Assembly (NCBI GenBank): GCA_001602415.1
Contig: CP012155.1
Location: 124,001 to 188,000 of the forward strand
Source: Bacteroidetes bacterium UKL13-3
GTDB taxonomy: Bacteria; Bacteroidota; Bacteroidia; UKL13-3
DNA length: 64,000 nucleotides
Reading direction: 5' to 3'
Position numbers and translations under genes: made by a program
The notes under the pieces: model-generated
Told to the model about the DNA's origin: nothing
Database searches by the model: none
Seen by the model: only the letters and a program-made list of their open reading frames with translations
In this document: one piece after another, positions 35,789-45,840 of the stretch
Position numbering within the stretch: position 1 is the stretch's first letter
Layout of the letters: each line of letters begins with the position of its first letter

Positions 35789-36774
35789 TGAATATGCAGT
35801 TACATAGAAAAATATATTTTGTATTCACACTTATAATAGCAGGATTAGTTTCTTGCAAGAAGGATCCTGAAATTCCTCAAGGGCTTAAATCATTAAACCG
35901 ATTGGGTGGGTGGCAAAAAATTACACCACAAACCTCAACTGTTAATCCCTTTTTCTTTGAAGGGCGAAGTAACTCGGCTGTTGCTGTTTGGGGTAACAGT
36001 GCATATATTTTGGGAAGTGGCGACATCAATAATGTTTCTACCATCAGTTCGTGTTGGAAATATGATATGAGTAGCAATACACTCAGCTATTCCTCTTCAC
36101 TACCCGATGGGATGTTAGGAGGTGTTGCGTTTGCCATTAATGGACAACTGTTTTATGGATTAGGATTAAACAAAGACCTCTATTATTCATCTGTTTCAGA
36201 GGATTTTAGTTTTTGGTCAACCCTAAGTACTTTTCCTGGAGTTGTGAGAACAGGTGCCGTTTCTTTTGTTCAAAATAACAAAGCATACGTTGGATTAGGG
36301 TACGATGGCACAAATTACCTCCGCGATTTGTATGAGTTCGATCCCAACACGTTTAAATGGAAAAGAATGGCTGATTTACCGGGCTCGGGAAGGCAAGATG
36401 CTTGTTCATTTGTGCTTGAAGGGAATGCCTATGTAGCTACAGGTTATAACGGAGCATACCTCAAAGATGTTTGGAAGTACAATATTGCATCAAACACATG
36501 GTTGAAAGTAGCAGATTTACCTGGAGTTGGCAGGGATGATGCAGTAGCGTTTGCTTTTGATAAACGTGGCTATATTGGCACTGGTTGGGGAACAACAGGC
36601 GTTCAAAAAGATTTTTGGGAATACAATCCCGCTCTAAACACTTGGGTTGCATCGGCAGCATTTGCAACCGGACGATACGGTGCCATCGCATGGGCAGGTG
36701 GTAACTCAGCCTACTTGGCACTTGGAAACAACAGTGTTGATTTAAACGATTTTTGGAAATCGACAATTAAATAA
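35788..36774 (+). CDS. Kelch-repeat lipoprotein
   Basis: A 328-residue lipoprotein: signal peptide with lipobox (LIIAGLVSCKKD, lipidated Cys). Five to six kelch beta-propeller blades follow, recognisable by repeating patterns such as 'NKAYVGLGYDGTNYLRDLYEFDPNTFKWKRMADLPGSGRQDA', 'GNAYVATGYNGAYLKDVWKYNIASNTW' and 'KRGYIGTGWGTTGVQKDFWEYNPALNTW'. It is probably a surface-exposed or periplasmic propeller for protein or glycan binding. It is coupled at both ends (TAATG overlaps) to the outer-membrane protein upstream and the giant adhesin downstream, so it belongs to the same operon. Confidence 0.88.
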   Translation: MNMQLHRKIYFVFTLIIAGLVSCKKDPEIPQGLKSLNRLGGWQKITPQTSTVNPFFFEGRSNSAVAVWGNSAYILGSGDINNVSTISSCWKYDMSSNTLSYSSSLPDGMLGGVAFAINGQLFYGLGLNKDLYYSSVSEDFSFWSTLSTFPGVVRTGAVSFVQNNKAYVGLGYDGTNYLRDLYEFDPNTFKWKRMADLPGSGRQDACSFVLEGNAYVATGYNGAYLKDVWKYNIASNTWLKVADLPGVGRDDAVAFAFDKRGYIGTGWGTTGVQKDFWEYNPALNTWVASAAFATGRYGAIAWAGGNSAYLALGNNSVDLNDFWKSTIK

Positions 36775-39700
36775 TGAATATGAAAAAATATTTCCTAATC
36801 CCATTCTTATTTGTTAGTTATTTGGCTTTAGCTGTTCAGGTAAATAAAAGTATGCCCAAAGCAGTGCAGGGTTTCATTGAAAACAAGGGACAAATACACG
36901 ATCAATTTAATAAACCGAATAGAGATGTATTGTATTTACTCAATACCAACGGACTCAATGTTCAACTCAAAAAAACTGGATTTGCTTACGATACGTATGT
37001 TGTAGAAAAGAATGTAAAAGATCTTTCGAAATCAGCAAAATCTGAACTGAAGCACCCCTTAACAGCCCAAGATAGTTTTGAATACAACTACAAATACCAC
37101 CGAGTAGATATTGAGTTGGTAGGAGCCAATTCCAACGCCCAAGTTGTTGCCGAAAAACCATCAACAGATTATACCAATTATTATAATGTAACGTATGCCG
37201 AGCAAGGTATTTTACACGTCCGCTCTTTTGAAAAAATAATTCTTAAAAATATTTATGAGGGAATTGATATTGAATATGTGATCGACAATGGAAATTTTAA
37301 ATACAATTTTATTGTACATCCCGGTGCCGATTACTCGCAAATACAATTAAAGTATGATGGTGCTCCGTTAACCCTAACTGGTAATAAATTGCAATTTGAA
37401 TTAGCGCAAGGAATGATGGAAGAACGCATTCCTAAAAGTTGGTACGAAGATGAATCGGGAAAAACAGAGGCAGTAACTGTTTCATACAAACAAGTTGGAA
37501 AAAATGTATTTGGATTTGCCGGAGTGAAAGAAAGCACCAACCAAACATTGGTGATTGATCCAAATCCATTTAGGCTGTGGGGGACGTATTATGGGGGTAG
37601 TGGTAGTGAAGGCACTGGGGTATCCTGCACAACAGATGCAGCGGGCAATATTTTGCTTTCTGGCCTAACTCCTAGTTCCAACAATATTGCAACCGTAGGC
37701 TCTCATCAATCTACTTATGCTGGAAATTATGATGCTTTCTTAGTAAAGTTTATTACATCAGGTGTTCGTCAATGGGCCACTTACTTTGGAGGAATTGATA
37801 ATGAAACGAATAGTGTCGGTTGTGCAACAGATGCGACAAGTAATGTTTTCGTTGCAGGAGTTACTCAAAGTACAACTAATATTGCGACTATAGGCTCCCA
37901 CCAAACAACACTAGCTGGAGGCGTCTATGATGCTTTTTTGGTCAAGTTCAATGCCTCGGGTATTCGTCAATGGGGAACATATTATGGGGGAACAGGCAAC
38001 GAATTGGTAGGGCTGGACGGAATTGCCTGCTCGGTTGATCTAGCAGGTAATGTAATCCTTGCAGGAATGACAACGAGTACAACTAATATATCCACGACAG
38101 GTTCTCATCAATCTTCATTTGGTGGGGGCTCCGATGATGCATACTTAGTAAAATTCAATTCATCAGGTGTGCGTCAATGGGGTACCTACTATGGAGGAAC
38201 AGGAAGTGAGAATTCAGGTATTTCATGCGCTGTAGATGGGAGTGGGAATTTGATACTTACAGGCACTACAACTAGTGGTAACAATATCGCTACAATAGGT
38301 TCTCAACAACCAACCCTTGCAGGTAATGGCGATTGCTTTCTAGTAAAATTTAATTCATCAGGCATTCGCCAATGGGGTACTTATTACGGAGGTACTAGTG
38401 ATGAGTTAGGAGGTTTATCATGCGCAGTAGATGCCTTAGGTAATGTGTTTTTGGCAGGAGTTACTCAAAGTACAACTAATATTGCGACTATAGGCTCCCA
38501 CCAAACAACACTAGCTGGAGGCGTCTATGATGCTTTTTTAGTTAAATTTAATTCATTAGGTGTTCGCCAATGGGGTACATATTATGGGGGAAGTGGAATA
38601 GAGACGTTTGATGTATCCTGCTTTATTGATAAAACAGGGGGGGATAATGTGTTTTTAGCAGGCATCACCTCGAGTGCCAATAATATCTCAACTGTTGCAT
38701 CACATCAGTTCTCAATAGGTGGAATAGCAGGTGATTACGATGTATTTTTGGTAAAATTCAACACATCTGGTGTCAGGCAATGGGGAACCTATTACGGAGG
38801 AAGTGCAAGTGAAGGAGGTGGAGGATCTGTAGTATCAGGTTCCATAGATTCATCAAATAATATTTACCTCGCTGGTTTTACTGCAAGTGCCAATAATATT
38901 TCTACCTTAGGATCGCATCAACCTACAATTAGTGGAGGGTTGGACTTTTTTTTGGTAAAACTCCAAGAATGCTCAGGGGGAACGCTGGGTACCATGTCAA
39001 CTATTAATGCTCCCTCCCCTACAACGGTTTGCTCAGGTGTGGCACGAACATTTTCATTGAGTGGAACGGTTACCAACGCAGCAAGTTATAATTGGACAGT
39101 TCCCTCAGGTTGGACAATTGTTAGTGGACAAGGCACCCTGAATTTAACAGCTATTCCTACAACAACAGGAACACTGTCGGTTCGCGCTTACAACAGTTGT
39201 GGTGATAGTTCAACAACAGCTGCAACACGTTCGATAACAGTAACGGCATCACCTGCATCACCTTCAACTATTTCAACCGCACAAGGCCAATTAATAAATG
39301 GTGTCCGAACTTTTTGCAATGCAACAACTGCAACGTTTACCGTTACAAATGTCTCGGGCAATACCTATCAATGGATAATGCCTTCTGGTTGGACAGGAAC
39401 AACTTCCACAACCAACAGCATAACGCGAACTGTTGGTTTAACGAGTGACACGATTCGGTTGATAGCCATATCTACAACAACTGCTTGCCCGAGTGATACA
39501 CAAAAATTATTTGTGCGTGGCTTTCAAATTCCTACTACACCTGCTTCTATTATCGGAAACACCACAGTATGTATTGGCAGGCAAAACATATTTACTGTCG
39601 ACTCTGTTGCTTATGCCACATCATATACTTGGACTTTACCATCCGGTTGGACATTTGGTTCGGTCTCTAAAACGGACAGTTCCATCATCACACCAACACC

Positions 39701-42700
39701 AACATCCACTTTAGGGAGTGTTAACGTAATTGCCCGTAACTTCTGCGGTGCGAGTAGTGCGCGAACATTAACTATTACAACAAACACCGCAGTCCCGGCT
39801 CAACCATCAGCCATTTCAGGATCCACTTCAGTGTGTGCAAATGCAACACAAACATACTCCGTTACAGCTGTTTCGGGGGTTAAATATAGGTGGGTATTAC
39901 CATTAGGTTGGACCATCCAATCGGGTGATAGCACGAATCAGATTACAGTGTTTACAAGCGCAACAGCTGGAACAATATCAGTTTTTCCATATTTGGCGGT
40001 TAGCAGTATATGTGAAGGAACGGCCCGCACCCTAACTGTAAGCGTACTCTCTACACCTAACAAACCTGGGCTCATATTTGGAGATACTACGGTATGTGCT
40101 TCGGGAGTGAATACTTATACTATCGCATCAGTACCCAATGCAACTTCTTATGCATGGTCATTGCCAACAGGAGCAGGCTGGTCTGGTTCATCATCAACAA
40201 CATCCATTAACATTACAGCTGGAACTACAACTGGAAATTTTGTGTTAAAAGTAAGGGCTATTGCTGGTAGTTGTTCAAGTTTGGATACATCACTAATTAT
40301 TAACGTGAGCCCTAGTATTAATGCAATAACTGTAATTGCAGGAACCAGCACAATTTGCTCCGGAAGTACACAGCAGTATGGTATTTCTCCACCAGCAAAT
40401 GCTACCAATTATGCATGGACATTACCAAGTGGTTGGGTTTTTAATGGCAAACAAGATACTACAACCATAAATGTAATTGCAGGATCTTCTCCAGGAAACT
40501 TAACTGTGATGGCTAGCAATTTAGGCTGCACAACTTCCAGGATATTAGCCGTAACAGTTAACAGTAGGCCATCAATACCATCAGTAATTTCAACTTCACA
40601 AGGGCAATTGTTAAATGGTGTTCGAACCTTTTGCAATGGAACTGTTACAACTTTCTCCGTAACCAATGTTGCTGGTAATGCGTATCAATGGACCATGCCA
40701 TCCGGATGGACAGGAATAGCCTCAACAACAAATACCATTACACGTACAGTTGGAACAGTGGGTGATACCATCCGAGTAATTGCTGTATCTACCACCACAA
40801 CGTGCCCAAGTGATACTCAAAAATTGTTTGTACGCAGTTTTCAAATACCAACGACTCCTACTTCTATCATTGGAAACACAATAGTATGCGTTGGTAAGCA
40901 AAACACCTTTAGTGTGGATTCAGTTCCTTATGCCACATCTTACACATGGACGCTCCCTTCAGGGTGGACATTTGGTTCTGTTCCAAAAACAGATAGTAGT
41001 AGTATTCTACCAACTCCCACTGCAGCAATAGGTAGTTTAAATGTTGTGGCCAGGAATTTTTGTGGAGCAAGTAATCCATTAAATTCTCCTATTACCACAA
41101 ATACTTCACCTCCATCTCAGCCATCAACATTTACTGCAGGACCAACTAATGTTTGCGGAAACATCCTAACAACCTATTCAGTAACTAGCGCTACCGGAGT
41201 AAGATATAGATGGGTGTTGCCAAGTGGTTGGAGCATTCAATCAGGAGATAGTACAAATCAAATAACAGTGCTCACCGGCACTACAGGAGGAACCATATCT
41301 GTTTATCCATTCCCAATAACAAATCCTATTTGTGAGGGTCCGGTTCGCACAATGTCGGTGGGTGTGAGTATCACTCCTAACAAACCAGTTTTTACTTCAG
41401 GAGATACTACAATTTGTGTATCAGGGGCGAATACTTATTCTATATCAGATGTAGTAAATGCAACCTCTTATGTCTGGACGTTGCCCGCGGGAGCTGGTTG
41501 GTCGGGTGCATCAACCACAACTTCTATTAATGTAACAGCGGGAACAACTACAGGAAATTTTGTATTGAAGGTAAGGGCTGCAAACGTAAGTTGTTCGAGC
41601 TTGGACACATCGTTAAGCATTAATGTAAGCCCTACTATTGGTGCATTGTCAAATATTACAACGGCTAATACAACGATTTGTGCAAACAGTTCACAACAAT
41701 ATAGTATAACCAAACCAGATAATGCAACCAATTATGCATGGTCGTTGCCGAATGGCTGGACATTTAGCAGTAAACAAGATTCCATTGTTGTGAATACGGT
41801 AGTAGGTTCGTCAGCTGTAAATGGTACAATATCTGTAACTGCAAGTAATTTAGGTTGTGTGAGTGCACCTAAAACACTATCAATTACTGTTAATGCTTCT
41901 CCAACTCTAACGGGCAATATTACAGGAAGTTCAACTGTTTGTCCTGGAGTAAGCACTACTTATAGTATCTCTGTAGCTTCGGGTGCTACGTCCTATACAT
42001 GGACTAAAAATTCAGCTTGGACAGGAACCTCTACAACAAATACCATTTCCATTACACCTACTAATGTCTCCGATACATTAAGGGTAATAGCAAGTAATGG
42101 TTCTTGCAATTCGGTTGAAAAGAAACTGTATATTGTTGTATCTCCTCCACCTGCAGTACCGGCTCAAATTTCAGGAACAACAACCACTTGTATTGGTTCA
42201 ACAGAACTCTTTAGGGTTGCAAGGGTTACCAATGCTACTTCTTATAGATGGACCTATCCTACAGGTTGGTCAGGTAGTGCAACTACAGCCGATACTTTTG
42301 TATACGCTTCGGTTGGAAATACCTCTGGTACATTATCAGTAGCTTCGGTAAATAATATAGGATGTGCAAGTGCAGTGCGCAATAGTAGTTCAGTAACAGT
42401 GAGTACTGTTATTCCCAATCCTCCAACCACCATTAATGGTGCTGATGCATATTGTGTTTCGGTGGCTAAAACATATTCGGTACCTGCTGTAACCGGTGCT
42501 ACCGGTTATTTATGGTCGGTTCCAACCGGATGGGCGATTAACAGTGGTCAAAATACCACTTCTATTAATGTAACTCCTCAGGCTAATACAGGTGTTGTAT
42601 CTGTACAAACCATTCAAGGCGGTTGCAAAAGTAATGCTATTCAGGCGTTCTCTGGAAACCCTAGAACGAAACCTACACAATCAACCATCACACTTTCGGG

Positions 42701-43472
42701 TACAGCTAATCCATGCGTTGGAACTAATGTTAACCTAAGCTGTGCTTCAGTTGCTGACGCAGATACCTATACCTGGACGGTTCCAACAGGATGGACAATC
42801 AACTCAGGAAATGGAAATACGTTTATCTCTGCTACCGTTGGTTCGAGCAGCGGAAATATTACGGTATTACCTAAAAACACAGGCTGTGATGGAACACAAT
42901 CAACCAGAGCTGTTACCGTTTCTACTCCACCTACTGTAACGGGTAAAATAGAAGGGGAAACCTACGTAAAAAGTAATGCTATTCGTAAGTATTATGTATC
43001 AGGAGTAACCGGTGTTATTACATCATATAATTGGACAATAACAGGTAGCGGATGGTCGTTTCTTTCGAATACAAATGAGGATACAGTGATTGTGTTTAGT
43101 GGTAAATCGAGTGGTTCAATATCTGTTGAAATTCGCAATGATTGCGGATTTATCAGTAGAAGTAAGCAAGTATTTGCAGGAGTATCCTCAGGCCTAAATG
43201 ATGACCGATTGTTTTCGGCAATAAAAATGTATCCTGTTCCGGCAAAAGATCTGTTATCATTATCGTTTTCGTTGCAAAAGCAAGCCAACTTACAATGGCA
43301 AATAGTCAACATGCTTGGTCAAGTAGTACTATCGGGTAGCACTGAGAGACTAAGTGGTGGAACAGAGCATGAGTTGCCGATTTCGATTTCAACAATTCCA
43401 TCCGGAGTTTACCAGCTAAACATAAGTGACGGTAACGCTACAGAAAGTTTAAAATTCTCAACAAATAAATAA
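36774..43472 (+). CDS. Giant SBBP/PKD-repeat T9SS surface protein
   Basis: A 2232-residue surface protein. After the signal peptide (about residues 1-22) comes an N-terminal domain of about 240 residues ('GFIENKGQIHDQFN...VLYLLNTNGLNVQLKK') of the type found before SBBP repeats. About 460 residues of SBBP beta-propeller repeats follow (each with 'GVRQWGTYYGG' and 'AGNVFLAGVT'). Then come more than a dozen PKD-like/Ig domains of about 85 residues with 'SYTWTLPSGWT' cores. The last 80 residues (IKMYPVPAKDLLSLSFSLQ... ending LKFSTNK) are a type A T9SS sorting domain. A 439-residue stretch of the PKD region is tandemly duplicated. It is probably a cell-surface adhesin or gliding-type cargo, exported with the caspase block. 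Confidence 0.9.
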   Translation: MNMKKYFLIPFLFVSYLALAVQVNKSMPKAVQGFIENKGQIHDQFNKPNRDVLYLLNTNGLNVQLKKTGFAYDTYVVEKNVKDLSKSAKSELKHPLTAQDSFEYNYKYHRVDIELVGANSNAQVVAEKPSTDYTNYYNVTYAEQGILHVRSFEKIILKNIYEGIDIEYVIDNGNFKYNFIVHPGADYSQIQLKYDGAPLTLTGNKLQFELAQGMMEERIPKSWYEDESGKTEAVTVSYKQVGKNVFGFAGVKESTNQTLVIDPNPFRLWGTYYGGSGSEGTGVSCTTDAAGNILLSGLTPSSNNIATVGSHQSTYAGNYDAFLVKFITSGVRQWATYFGGIDNETNSVGCATDATSNVFVAGVTQSTTNIATIGSHQTTLAGGVYDAFLVKFNASGIRQWGTYYGGTGNELVGLDGIACSVDLAGNVILAGMTTSTTNISTTGSHQSSFGGGSDDAYLVKFNSSGVRQWGTYYGGTGSENSGISCAVDGSGNLILTGTTTSGNNIATIGSQQPTLAGNGDCFLVKFNSSGIRQWGTYYGGTSDELGGLSCAVDALGNVFLAGVTQSTTNIATIGSHQTTLAGGVYDAFLVKFNSLGVRQWGTYYGGSGIETFDVSCFIDKTGGDNVFLAGITSSANNISTVASHQFSIGGIAGDYDVFLVKFNTSGVRQWGTYYGGSASEGGGGSVVSGSIDSSNNIYLAGFTASANNISTLGSHQPTISGGLDFFLVKLQECSGGTLGTMSTINAPSPTTVCSGVARTFSLSGTVTNAASYNWTVPSGWTIVSGQGTLNLTAIPTTTGTLSVRAYNSCGDSSTTAATRSITVTASPASPSTISTAQGQLINGVRTFCNATTATFTVTNVSGNTYQWIMPSGWTGTTSTTNSITRTVGLTSDTIRLIAISTTTACPSDTQKLFVRGFQIPTTPASIIGNTTVCIGRQNIFTVDSVAYATSYTWTLPSGWTFGSVSKTDSSIITPTPTSTLGSVNVIARNFCGASSARTLTITTNTAVPAQPSAISGSTSVCANATQTYSVTAVSGVKYRWVLPLGWTIQSGDSTNQITVFTSATAGTISVFPYLAVSSICEGTARTLTVSVLSTPNKPGLIFGDTTVCASGVNTYTIASVPNATSYAWSLPTGAGWSGSSSTTSINITAGTTTGNFVLKVRAIAGSCSSLDTSLIINVSPSINAITVIAGTSTICSGSTQQYGISPPANATNYAWTLPSGWVFNGKQDTTTINVIAGSSPGNLTVMASNLGCTTSRILAVTVNSRPSIPSVISTSQGQLLNGVRTFCNGTVTTFSVTNVAGNAYQWTMPSGWTGIASTTNTITRTVGTVGDTIRVIAVSTTTTCPSDTQKLFVRSFQIPTTPTSIIGNTIVCVGKQNTFSVDSVPYATSYTWTLPSGWTFGSVPKTDSSSILPTPTAAIGSLNVVARNFCGASNPLNSPITTNTSPPSQPSTFTAGPTNVCGNILTTYSVTSATGVRYRWVLPSGWSIQSGDSTNQITVLTGTTGGTISVYPFPITNPICEGPVRTMSVGVSITPNKPVFTSGDTTICVSGANTYSISDVVNATSYVWTLPAGAGWSGASTTTSINVTAGTTTGNFVLKVRAANVSCSSLDTSLSINVSPTIGALSNITTANTTICANSSQQYSITKPDNATNYAWSLPNGWTFSSKQDSIVVNTVVGSSAVNGTISVTASNLGCVSAPKTLSITVNASPTLTGNITGSSTVCPGVSTTYSISVASGATSYTWTKNSAWTGTSTTNTISITPTNVSDTLRVIASNGSCNSVEKKLYIVVSPPPAVPAQISGTTTTCIGSTELFRVARVTNATSYRWTYPTGWSGSATTADTFVYASVGNTSGTLSVASVNNIGCASAVRNSSSVTVSTVIPNPPTTINGADAYCVSVAKTYSVPAVTGATGYLWSVPTGWAINSGQNTTSINVTPQANTGVVSVQTIQGGCKSNAIQAFSGNPRTKPTQSTITLSGTANPCVGTNVNLSCASVADADTYTWTVPTGWTINSGNGNTFISATVGSSSGNITVLPKNTGCDGTQSTRAVTVSTPPTVTGKIEGETYVKSNAIRKYYVSGVTGVITSYNWTITGSGWSFLSNTNEDTVIVFSGKSSGSISVEIRNDCGFISRSKQVFAGVSSGLNDDRLFSAIKMYPVPAKDLLSLSFSLQKQANLQWQIVNMLGQVVLSGSTERLSGGTEHELPISISTIPSGVYQLNISDGNATESLKFSTNK
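37854..37939 (+). repeat. 86-bp exact DNA repeat inside the adhesin gene
   Basis: This stretch is identical to 38454-38539, exactly 600 bp away, within the SBBP repeats, whereas neighbouring repeats differ at many positions. It suggests a recent copy or gene-conversion event. Confidence 0.85.
39270..41905 (+). repeat. Tandem duplication of a 1317-bp block in the adhesin gene
   Basis: 39270-40586 and 40587-41905 encode the same series of five PKD-like domains, in register by 439 codons. Matching landmarks are ISTAQGQLINGVRTFCN / ISTSQGQLLNGVRTFCN and the shared TTGNFVLKVRA and ITVNASP-like ends. Protein identity is visibly higher than between adjacent single domains. Confidence 0.85.
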
Positions 43473-43490
43473 ACCTAAAACAAATAAATT

Positions 43491-44174
43491 ATGAAAAAAA
43501 CAATGTTATTCTTGGTTGCTATGGTAGCAATAGGAATGGTTCAAGAAGCTAATGCTCAAGCCAAAAAATTTAAACTGGTTAAGGTATCGCGCGATACAAA
43601 AAGAGAGGTTAAAAAATTGGAAAAGGAGGGCTGGAATAACTTGCCAGGTGACATGCCAATTGGACAACAATTGAATAATGCCTGGGCAAAAGAAGCTGAG
43701 GTAGATGACGAAGGATTACCCAAATGGGTTGTTGCAACAGGTGAGTCGGTTGCAGAATTTCAATCAACTGCTGAAATGCAAGCATTGGAATTAGCAAAAT
43801 TAAATTTGGTAAGATTGTTAGAGTCGCAAATGAGATCGGTGGTAGAAACTGAGCAGGCCAACAACCGTTTGGATGCAAAATCAGCAGCTTCTATTTCAAA
43901 AACAATGGAGGTTGCAACAAATAAAGTTTCTAAAAAACTATCACGTGTTATGCCAGTTGTAAAAATGCACCGCGAGGTAAAAAAGAGCACACAAATGCAG
44001 GTAAAAATTGCCTACAACTATGCATTAGCCAGAAAAGCAATTTTAGATGAGATGAAGTTAGAGTTACAAAATGAGTCGGAGGATATGAGAGCTAAATACG
44101 ATAAGTTTTTAAATCCTGAGATGTATAAACAAGGCGATATATCAAACGTTGCTGGTGAACAACCGGCTAAATAA
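43491..44174 (+). CDS. Exported hypothetical protein of the caspase block
   Basis: A 227-residue protein with a signal peptide (MLFLVAMVAIGMVQEANAQ) beginning 18 bp after the giant adhesin gene, so it is in the same operon. The body is helix-rich and basic. The central segment (PKWVVATGESVAEFQSTAEMQALELAKLNLVRLLES) resembles the LPP20/FlgT-N style fold in which a conserved helix follows a small sheet ('ATGES...A'). The C-terminus (AKYDKFLNPEM) is highly charged. No enzyme motif is visible. It may be a periplasmic partner of the surface proteins; its function is unknown. Confidence 0.78.
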   Translation: MKKTMLFLVAMVAIGMVQEANAQAKKFKLVKVSRDTKREVKKLEKEGWNNLPGDMPIGQQLNNAWAKEAEVDDEGLPKWVVATGESVAEFQSTAEMQALELAKLNLVRLLESQMRSVVETEQANNRLDAKSAASISKTMEVATNKVSKKLSRVMPVVKMHREVKKSTQMQVKIAYNYALARKAILDEMKLELQNESEDMRAKYDKFLNPEMYKQGDISNVAGEQPAK

Positions 44175-44279
44175 AGAAGTTCAATTAATAATACTTGCAG
44201 GCATTTACTTTAAAAGTGAATGCCTGTTTTAGTTTAGTATAATCTTAAAATATTGAAAGTAAAATTTCGTTTACCTCTC

Positions 44280-45749
44280 ATGAAACAAGTTTTAACAGTA
44301 CTCTTATTTTTGGTAACATATCTATGTGTTGCACAAACAGCCCAACTGGAAATTGAGATGACAAACAATTTGGGCGATGCTCACAAAAATATCCGAGTAT
44401 CATTAAAAGATGTTTCCACCGGAAAGACTCAAGTAGGGTTTACTTCCAAATCGGGTTTGGTCCGTTTTTTTGTTGAACGTAACAAGACTTACGAAATAAA
44501 ACCCGATAACTATTTTCAAACCTTTACAGAGCAAATTGGTCACCAAAACATTTTGCTGCATACTGTGAAGTATTCATACAATGCATCACCTGATAACCCA
44601 GAATTAAAGCATAAGTTGCCTCCTCTATTATTGGGTGAATTAAACAAAATAACTAACGCCTTAAAAGATTCATCTCTTAACAAAAGGCCGGAGAAAGGAC
44701 AGGAAGTATTGTTTGCACATCTTAGAGTGCAGATTTCTTATTTCAATAAATCTATCGAATACGAGAAGTTGTTTTTTACGATTAGTAGATTGCGCAAAAC
44801 AATTATTGCATATACTGATAGCATGGGCAAAGCAGATATTTATTTGCCAAAAGGTGATACCATTCAACTTCATTTTACCTACGACAGGAATTACCGCACG
44901 TTTTATTATTATCCAAGTTTAATGGAGCATCTAACCGATTTGGAAATAGAATATATTGGTACAAAAAACCTTGAAAAACTAGCCAAAGAAAAGGAGGAAC
45001 GAATGAAACGCGAGCGAGAGCGGCTGGAAAAAGAAAGGTTGGCATTTGAAGAGAGATTAAAGCACGAGCACCTTACACGAAAAGAAGGAGTGAAACGATC
45101 CTTTAATCAACCATCCAAAGGCAAATTATTCGCAAATATTTTTAGTCGGAATAAATGGGGGCGAAAATTGATGGTGGTTGATGTTACCGGAAGTATGGAT
45201 CCGTATGTAAGTGAGTTGTTACTTTGGTTAAAGCTTAATTTCGAAAAGGAAAAAGGTATTCAGTTCGTTTTTTTTAATGATGGGGATGGTAAGTCTGATG
45301 AGTTGAAGAAACCGGGCAAAACAGGTGGAGTATATTATGTTAAACCTAAAACATATAACGAGTTACTTGATGTTGCATCTGCAGTTGCTGCTAAAGGAAG
45401 CGGTGGCGATGCTCCCGAAAATAATATTGAAGCATTGATGAAGGCAATGCAATTGGCAAGTGAGTATGACGAAATAGTAATGGTAGCTGATAGTTATGCA
45501 GCCATCAATGATATGGAGCTAATTCAACATTTAATTAAACCGGTTCGTATTGTATTATGCGGCATAGAAGACCATTTATTTGTTGAGCCCGATTATTTAG
45601 TATTGGCTTGGAAAAGTAAGGGCAGCATTCACTCCATTGAAAAGGATATAGATAGTATTGCTAAAATGATGGATGGTAAAATTATTACACTTTTTGGGAA
45701 AGACTATCGTTTATTGAATGGTAGGTTTATTCCGGTGAATCATTTGTAA
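44280..45749 (+). CDS. Exported VWA-domain protein
   Basis: A 489-residue protein. The frame reaches back to a TTG at 44253, but the ATG at 44280 gives the signal peptide MKQVLTVLLFLVTYLCVAQ. The first part is a carboxypeptidase-regulatory-like beta domain (LGDAHKNIRVSLKDVSTGKTQVGFTSKSG). A basic coiled coil follows near residues 240-275 (EKEERMKRERERLEKERLAFEERLK). The C-terminal half is a von Willebrand factor A domain with MIDAS motif DVTGSMD. A later acidic stretch (GDAPENNIEALMKAM) marks a helix seen in other Bacteroidota VWA proteins. It lies 105 bp after the previous gene, co-directional with the caspase block, and is possibly its last member. Confidence 0.85.
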   Translation: MKQVLTVLLFLVTYLCVAQTAQLEIEMTNNLGDAHKNIRVSLKDVSTGKTQVGFTSKSGLVRFFVERNKTYEIKPDNYFQTFTEQIGHQNILLHTVKYSYNASPDNPELKHKLPPLLLGELNKITNALKDSSLNKRPEKGQEVLFAHLRVQISYFNKSIEYEKLFFTISRLRKTIIAYTDSMGKADIYLPKGDTIQLHFTYDRNYRTFYYYPSLMEHLTDLEIEYIGTKNLEKLAKEKEERMKRERERLEKERLAFEERLKHEHLTRKEGVKRSFNQPSKGKLFANIFSRNKWGRKLMVVDVTGSMDPYVSELLLWLKLNFEKEKGIQFVFFNDGDGKSDELKKPGKTGGVYYVKPKTYNELLDVASAVAAKGSGGDAPENNIEALMKAMQLASEYDEIVMVADSYAAINDMELIQHLIKPVRIVLCGIEDHLFVEPDYLVLAWKSKGSIHSIEKDIDSIAKMMDGKIITLFGKDYRLLNGRFIPVNHL

Positions 45750-45840
45750 TAAAATAGTATTAAGGATTACTTTTTACTAAATCGAATATTCCTTAGCTCA
45801 ATGTATAGTCTCACCCGATGAAATATAATTCTATTCAGAT

